From an uncultured Eubacteriales bacterium (GTDB lineage: Bacteria; Bacillota; Clostridia; Peptostreptococcales; Anaerovoracaceae), in the NCBI GenBank assembly GCA_900315555.1, contig OMZN01000070.1:1-43490 (forward strand): 43,490 bases of DNA, given 5' to 3'. Shown here one piece after another: positions 40,901-43,490 of this stretch; positions within the stretch are counted from its first letter, which is position 1; each line of letters starts with the position of its first letter. Below the pieces are notes generated by a model. The model worked only from the letters and a program-made list of their open reading frames with translations, had not been told where the DNA came from and did no database searches. The position numbers and the translations under genes were made by a program.

Positions 40901-42204
40901 TTGTAAATGGCACCGTCCTTGATCTTCATGCACTTCATATCCTGCCCGCCGATATCCAGGATAAAGTCCACCCCGGGCAGGAACTTGCTGGCACCCTTGT
41001 AGTGCGCCATGGTCTCGATCTCGCCGGCATCGGCTTTGAAGGCCGCCTTGATCAGGCCTTCTCCATAGCCGGTGACTGTGGTATGGGCCAGGTAGCAGTC
41101 CTTGGGCATTTCCGCATAGAACCGGCGCAGCATCTTCATGACCGCCTTGATGGGATCCCCCTCATTGCCCTGATAAAAATCAAAGACCAGATTGTCCTCT
41201 TCGTCGATGACAGCAGCCTTCGTCGTCGTGGAACCGGCATCGATGCCCAAAAACAGCTTGCCGTGACAGTCTGCAAGAGGTTTGCGCCGAATCTTGTCCT
41301 TGTCATGACGCGCCTTGAAGGCAGCATATTCCTCCTCGTCCTTAAAGAGAGGATCAACTCTCTTGGTATCACTCATCATATCCGGCGTCAGGGAGCCGAA
41401 CTTGTTCACCAGTGCATCCAATGAGACAGCAGGTTCATCCGCCGCAAGATAGGCTGCACCAATGGCAACAAAATACTTGGAGTCTTCAGGGAAGATGACC
41501 TCTTCGGGAGAAAGCTCCAGTGTTTCAATGAAGCGCTGTCGCAGCTCAGACAGGAAGGACAGAGGACCGCCAAGGAAAGCCACATTGCCTTCGATAGGAT
41601 GACCGCATGCCAGCCCGGAGATCGTCTGGTTGACAACCGCCTGAAAAATACTGGCAGCCAGGTCGGAAACCGCAGCGCCTTCGTTGATCAGCGGCTGGAT
41701 GTCCGTCTTGGCAAACACGCCGCAGCGGGCGGCAATGGGATAGATCATCTTGTAATCCTTGGCCGCCTCATTAAGACCCTTGGCGTCGGTATTCAAAAGG
41801 ATCGCCATCTGATCGATAAACGCACCCGTGCCGCCGGCGCAGGTCCCGTTCATTCTCTGCTCAATGGTCTGCCCGTAAAATGTAATCTTGGCATCCTCGC
41901 CGCCCAGCTCGATGACGCAGTCCGTCTGCGGAATCAATTCCTCTACGGCGCGGCTGCAGGAAATAACCTCCTGCTCAAACTTCAGCCCCAGCAGTTTGGA
42001 AAGAGAAAGGCCGCCTGAACCCGTGACGACTGCACGAACCTCCTGCGGTCCGATTTGCTGCAGCATGTCTTCCAAAAGCTCTGCTACTTTTTCGAACACA
42101 TTGGACATGTGCCGTTCATATCTCTTGTAGATGATCTGACCGTCTTCCTCCACGGCCACCAGCTTAACGGTGGTGGAGCCTATGTCAATTCCCAGTTTCA
42201 GCAT
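37924..42204 (-). CDS. Giant 2-hydroxyacyl-CoA dehydratase activase-like protein
   Basis: 1426 residues combining two activator-type ATPase domains with a dehydratase-like region. The first ASKHA domain (about 1-255) has LGIDIGSTTVK and NGTCAGGTGAF (C122). The second (about 316-575) has LFLGIDAGSTTTK, DIGGQDMK and NEACSSGCGSF (C442, C446). Single cysteines in such motifs ligate the bridging [4Fe-4S] of HgdC-type activators. A cysteine knot CGRCGNNC (603-610) plus C629 follows, then a region like the HgdA/B-related DUF2229 family (about 650-1100) and a C-terminal extension. Such fused proteins are common in anaerobic Clostridia but I know of no proven substrate. No separate HgdA/HgdB genes are present. 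AAGG lies before the ATG at 42204. Confidence 0.88.
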   Translation of the reverse strand: MLKLGIDIGSTTVKLVAVEEDGQIIYKRYERHMSNVFEKVAELLEDMLQQIGPQEVRAVVTGSGGLSLSKLLGLKFEQEVISCSRAVEELIPQTDCVIELGGEDAKITFYGQTIEQRMNGTCAGGTGAFIDQMAILLNTDAKGLNEAAKDYKMIYPIAARCGVFAKTDIQPLINEGAAVSDLAASIFQAVVNQTISGLACGHPIEGNVAFLGGPLSFLSELRQRFIETLELSPEEVIFPEDSKYFVAIGAAYLAADEPAVSLDALVNKFGSLTPDMMSDTKRVDPLFKDEEEYAAFKARHDKDKIRRKPLADCHGKLFLGIDAGSTTTKAAVIDEEDNLVFDFYQGNEGDPIKAVMKMLRRFYAEMPKDCYLAHTTVTGYGEGLIKAAFKADAGEIETMAHYKGASKFLPGVDFILDIGGQDMKCMKIKDGAIYNIMLNEACSSGCGSFIETYAKSVDMSTKEFAKEALSAPSPVDLGTRCTVFMNSKVKQAQKEGATIGDISAGLSLSVIRNALYKVIKLRNPEEAGEKIVVQGGTFLNDAVLRSIERILGKNVIRPDIAGLMGAYGAAIISQENYVEGTESSIIGPEEMDHFSVKNTHARCGRCGNNCMLTINRFSDGSKFITGNRCEKGAGKTETKNELPDLYQYKYLRLFQYEPLPQEEAARGTVGIPRVLNMYENYPFWFTFFTKLGYRVQLSPHSSKKLYEGGMETISSDTACYPAKLVHGHIKWLVKHGVDWIFYPSINYERGEDDTAPNHYNCPIVATYPEVIGNNMDDVFVKYDTPFVHPFLPYDDDRKLVRELARVLHKEGIPHHEIEQAVRLARKEDRRYHNDVRREGARALRYARKNNKKAVVLTGRPYHVDPEINHGMDKMITSFGMVVLSEDSVADMAQMPRPIRVLDQWVYHSRMYKAANFVGTTDDVELIQLNSFGCGLDAVTTDQVEEILRGHGKLYTVLKIDEGSNLGAARIRVRSLKAAMEEREKNNIKPDRAGRQFEREVFTKEMKKDYTILVPQMSPIHFQFLETALAKEGYTAKLLPPVDTNAVDEGLKYINNDACYPTIVSLGQIISYLKSGELDLDKTAIFMSQTGGGCRASNYVALLRKALRDLHMEQIPVVSVALSSGLEQNPGFKITAGLAKRILMGFIFGDVLMKVLYATRPYELEPGSANAMAEAYSKKADAVVEKGSLTAFRKLIFETVEAFDNLPLQEGLVKPKVGVVGEILVKYHPNANNDIVGVIEREGGEAVVLELIDFFLYGMHSKTFNFRYLSGTRKQMEINKLFVSIIEWLRTPARKALERSKRFRPPAFIEETAEKAQQILSEGNQCGEGWLLTGEMAEMIDNGVENIVCLQPFACLPNHVVGKGMLKAMRKRNPMANIAAIDFDPGASNVNQLNRIKLMMAAAHKNLAAKQREEAEAANEQENRSVG

Positions 42205-42262
42205 AGTACAACCTTATCAGTATAACTTTATATAATATGTAGTATTCTAGTTATTCCTAGAG

Positions 42263-42271
42263 ATTATACCA
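42263..42271 (-). promoter_or_regulatory. Extended -10 promoter of the activase-like gene
   Basis: Leftward TGGTATAAT; the -35 position is weak. Leader about 52 nt and very AT-rich. Readthrough from the aldolase-like gene upstream is also possible, as no terminator separates them. Confidence 0.6.
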
Positions 42272-42301
42272 CAACAGTCATGTTTTACACACCGAGTTCT
42301 T

Positions 42302-43327
42302 CTATCGGGCATTCTTGCGGGCGGCATATTTCTTCACATAGAACCAGCGTTCCTTGGCGGCGCTGATCGGATCCACAGGTTCCCGGCCGCACAGCGTACC
42401 AAGCAGCGCTGCCTGACAGCCCTTCTCTAAAACAAGACACAGCGCTTCCGCCTCATCCCGGCTGCTGCCGCAGCAGAGTGCCCCATCATCGCGCAGCAGC
42501 ACGGCATCCCTTCCGTGCAGTGCGCGGCGCAGCGCTTTCATGGACGGCGCCGCCTGCAGGCAGTATATTCTGGTGCCTGCAATCTGTGCCACATCATCGA
42601 TATAGGGACGGAGGGTTTCGCCGCGGCGGCTCATGGCCATAACAAAAGGCGTCCTGGTATGGATCACATAGCGATCGTACAGATCGTGCATCTGGCACTT
42701 GCCGGCCTCTTTGGGAATCAGATCGCCGCAGACTGCCTGATATCTGCGTTCGCACACCGCTTCCAGCGCATCGGCAATCCGGTAAGCTTCCTCCTGGTCG
42801 GAACCGATGCTGAGAACGCCGTGATAGCGCAGCAGCACGGCCTTGCATCCTTCATGCCGGCGCACGGCATCCGCCACCATCCGCGCCAGCTTCTTCGTGG
42901 AAGACAATCCGTACGCTGCACAGGGGACACAGTCTCCCAGCACCTGCCTTTCTTCGCTGCTGGCTGACGAAGGCTCCATCTGCTGCGGCCGGAGATCCTC
43001 TCCCAGCACGCCGATGGCCGAGGCATAGCTCTGGTGCGTGTGGATCAGAAAGCTGGCATCACTGCGGAGTGCATAGACACCCGCATGAAGATGCACCTCG
43101 CTGGAAGGCCTGCGATCTCCCTCAAAGGAAGCGTCCTCGATGCGGACTACCACAAGCTCCTCCGGGGTCAGGGTGTCATAAGCCCGCCCGGAAGGTGTGA
43201 TCACAAAGTGCGTAGGAGAAATCCTTGCACTGATATTTCCCCAGGTTCTGGCAATCAACCCCTTCTTGATCATGTCGTTGCCCGCCTGTATCACCAGTGC
43301 CTTTGCTGTATCGATATCATATGCCAT
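42302..43327 (-). CDS. Class II aldolase/adducin-like protein with a duplicated C-terminal half-domain
   Basis: A 341-residue protein. The ATG at 43327 is chosen because AAGGAGG precedes it at eight bases. Residues 1-210 form a full class II aldolase domain as in fuculose- or ribulose-phosphate aldolases: TWGNISARI, ITPSG, SSEVHLHAGVY (E77), IHTHQSYA (H96, H98) and RYHGVL (H169), so zinc ligands and the catalytic glutamate are kept. Residues about 220-320 (YIDDVAQIAG, GRDAVLLRDDGALCCGSSRDEAEALCLVLEKG-type layout) look like a second copy of the C-terminal half of the same fold, lacking metal ligands. Substrate unknown. Its promoter region carries a strong inverted repeat. Confidence 0.85.
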   Translation of the reverse strand: MAYDIDTAKALVIQAGNDMIKKGLIARTWGNISARISPTHFVITPSGRAYDTLTPEELVVVRIEDASFEGDRRPSSEVHLHAGVYALRSDASFLIHTHQSYASAIGVLGEDLRPQQMEPSSASSEERQVLGDCVPCAAYGLSSTKKLARMVADAVRRHEGCKAVLLRYHGVLSIGSDQEEAYRIADALEAVCERRYQAVCGDLIPKEAGKCQMHDLYDRYVIHTRTPFVMAMSRRGETLRPYIDDVAQIAGTRIYCLQAAPSMKALRRALHGRDAVLLRDDGALCCGSSRDEAEALCLVLEKGCQAALLGTLCGREPVDPISAAKERWFYVKKYAARKNAR

Positions 43328-43396
43328 GCTTCCTGCCTCCTTCAAAATTCCCAGCATGCTGTTTCCGGAAAACGGCCCTGTCTGTCACCTGGACAC

Positions 43397-43422
43397 ATTG
43401 TCTCGCACATCAGCGAGACAAT
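43397..43422. promoter_or_regulatory. Perfect inverted repeat at the start of the aldolase-like transcript
   Basis: Arms ATTGTCTCGC (43397-43406) and GCGAGACAAT (43413-43422) separated by 6 bp. It begins about 3 bp downstream of the predicted transcription start, an ideal repressor position. No T-run follows, so it is not a terminator. Confidence 0.7.
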
Positions 43423-43431
43423 AGTATGGAC

Positions 43432-43440
43432 ATTATAGCA
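43432..43440 (-). promoter_or_regulatory. Extended -10 promoter of the aldolase-like gene
   Basis: Leftward TGCTATAAT with a weak -35. Start near 43425, leader about 98 nt including the inverted repeat. Confidence 0.65.
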
Positions 43441-43490
43441 TTAACGTATTCTAAAGGCTATGATTTCAAAGATCCCTGCAGATCAGGGAA

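Noticed and set aside
43473-43489. Small hairpin TCCCTG/CAGGGA at the window edge, possible terminator of a leftward gene beyond it.
   Set aside because: Six-base stem and only a TCTTTG tail; the upstream gene is not visible.

Overview
The window is a contiguous piece of chromosome from a strict anaerobe of the Bacillota, most probably class Clostridia. The signs are a SCIFF ranthipeptide with its radical SAM maturase, an EFR1-type flavodoxin-ferredoxin, a giant 2-hydroxyacyl-CoA dehydratase activase-like protein, a transketolase split into two genes, an M18 aminopeptidase, a sortase-anchored CnaB-repeat surface protein, and strong AGGAGG-type ribosome binding sites throughout. Base composition is moderately GC-rich. 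I see no rRNA, tRNA, CRISPR array, insertion sequence or phage gene. Coding is dense: no stretch longer than about 300 bases lacks a gene, and the longest gaps (33-330, 16204-16478, 35386-35659) hold promoters, palindromes or terminators. Almost everything reads leftward; only the threonine ammonia-lyase, glutamate dehydrogenase and phosphoglycerate mutase genes read rightward.

Layout. 1-32 is the start of a leftward gene, possibly an A-type flavoprotein, divergent from ilvA (331-1542). 1618-4773 encodes a 1051-residue sortase-anchored adhesin-like protein. 5020-9175 holds the two transketolase halves, the ADP-dependent NAD(P)HX dehydratase nnrD and the magnesium channel mgtE. 9328-16203 is a coupled three-gene leftward unit: a 1596-residue protein joining HD, helical-repeat, NadD-like, GNAT-like and phosphoribosyltransferase-like regions, then a lactate/malate-dehydrogenase-like protein, then a flavodoxin-fold reductase. 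16479-17822 is gdhA. 18004-21477 is addA, divergent from gpmI (21651-23177). 23193-30482 is a leftward redox and radical-SAM block: two FAD proteins, a UspA-like protein, the SCIFF maturase and its precursor, an EFR1 protein and a second radical SAM protein. 30725-37822 contains an M18 aminopeptidase, MscL, a Tet(M)/EF-G-like GTPase fused to a Rae1/YacP-like NYN nuclease, thioredoxin, YebC and YihY. 37924-43327 holds the giant activase-like protein and a class II aldolase-like protein.

How the parts fit. Much of the window handles redox cofactors and amino-acid fermentation: threonine deamination, NADP-glutamate dehydrogenase, NAD(P)HX repair, thioredoxin, and several flavin or iron-sulfur proteins. 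The three most novel-looking items are (a) the NadD/HD/GNAT/PRTase mega-protein operon, whose domains point to nucleotide or NAD chemistry but whose function I cannot assign; (b) the fusion of a ribosomal-protection GTPase to a Rae1-like nuclease, two modules that each work at the ribosomal A site; and (c) a SCIFF precursor with only five cysteines, carrying Ser at both positions that form the thioether cross-link in characterised relatives. Several promoters also carry well-placed palindromes that look like unassigned operators.
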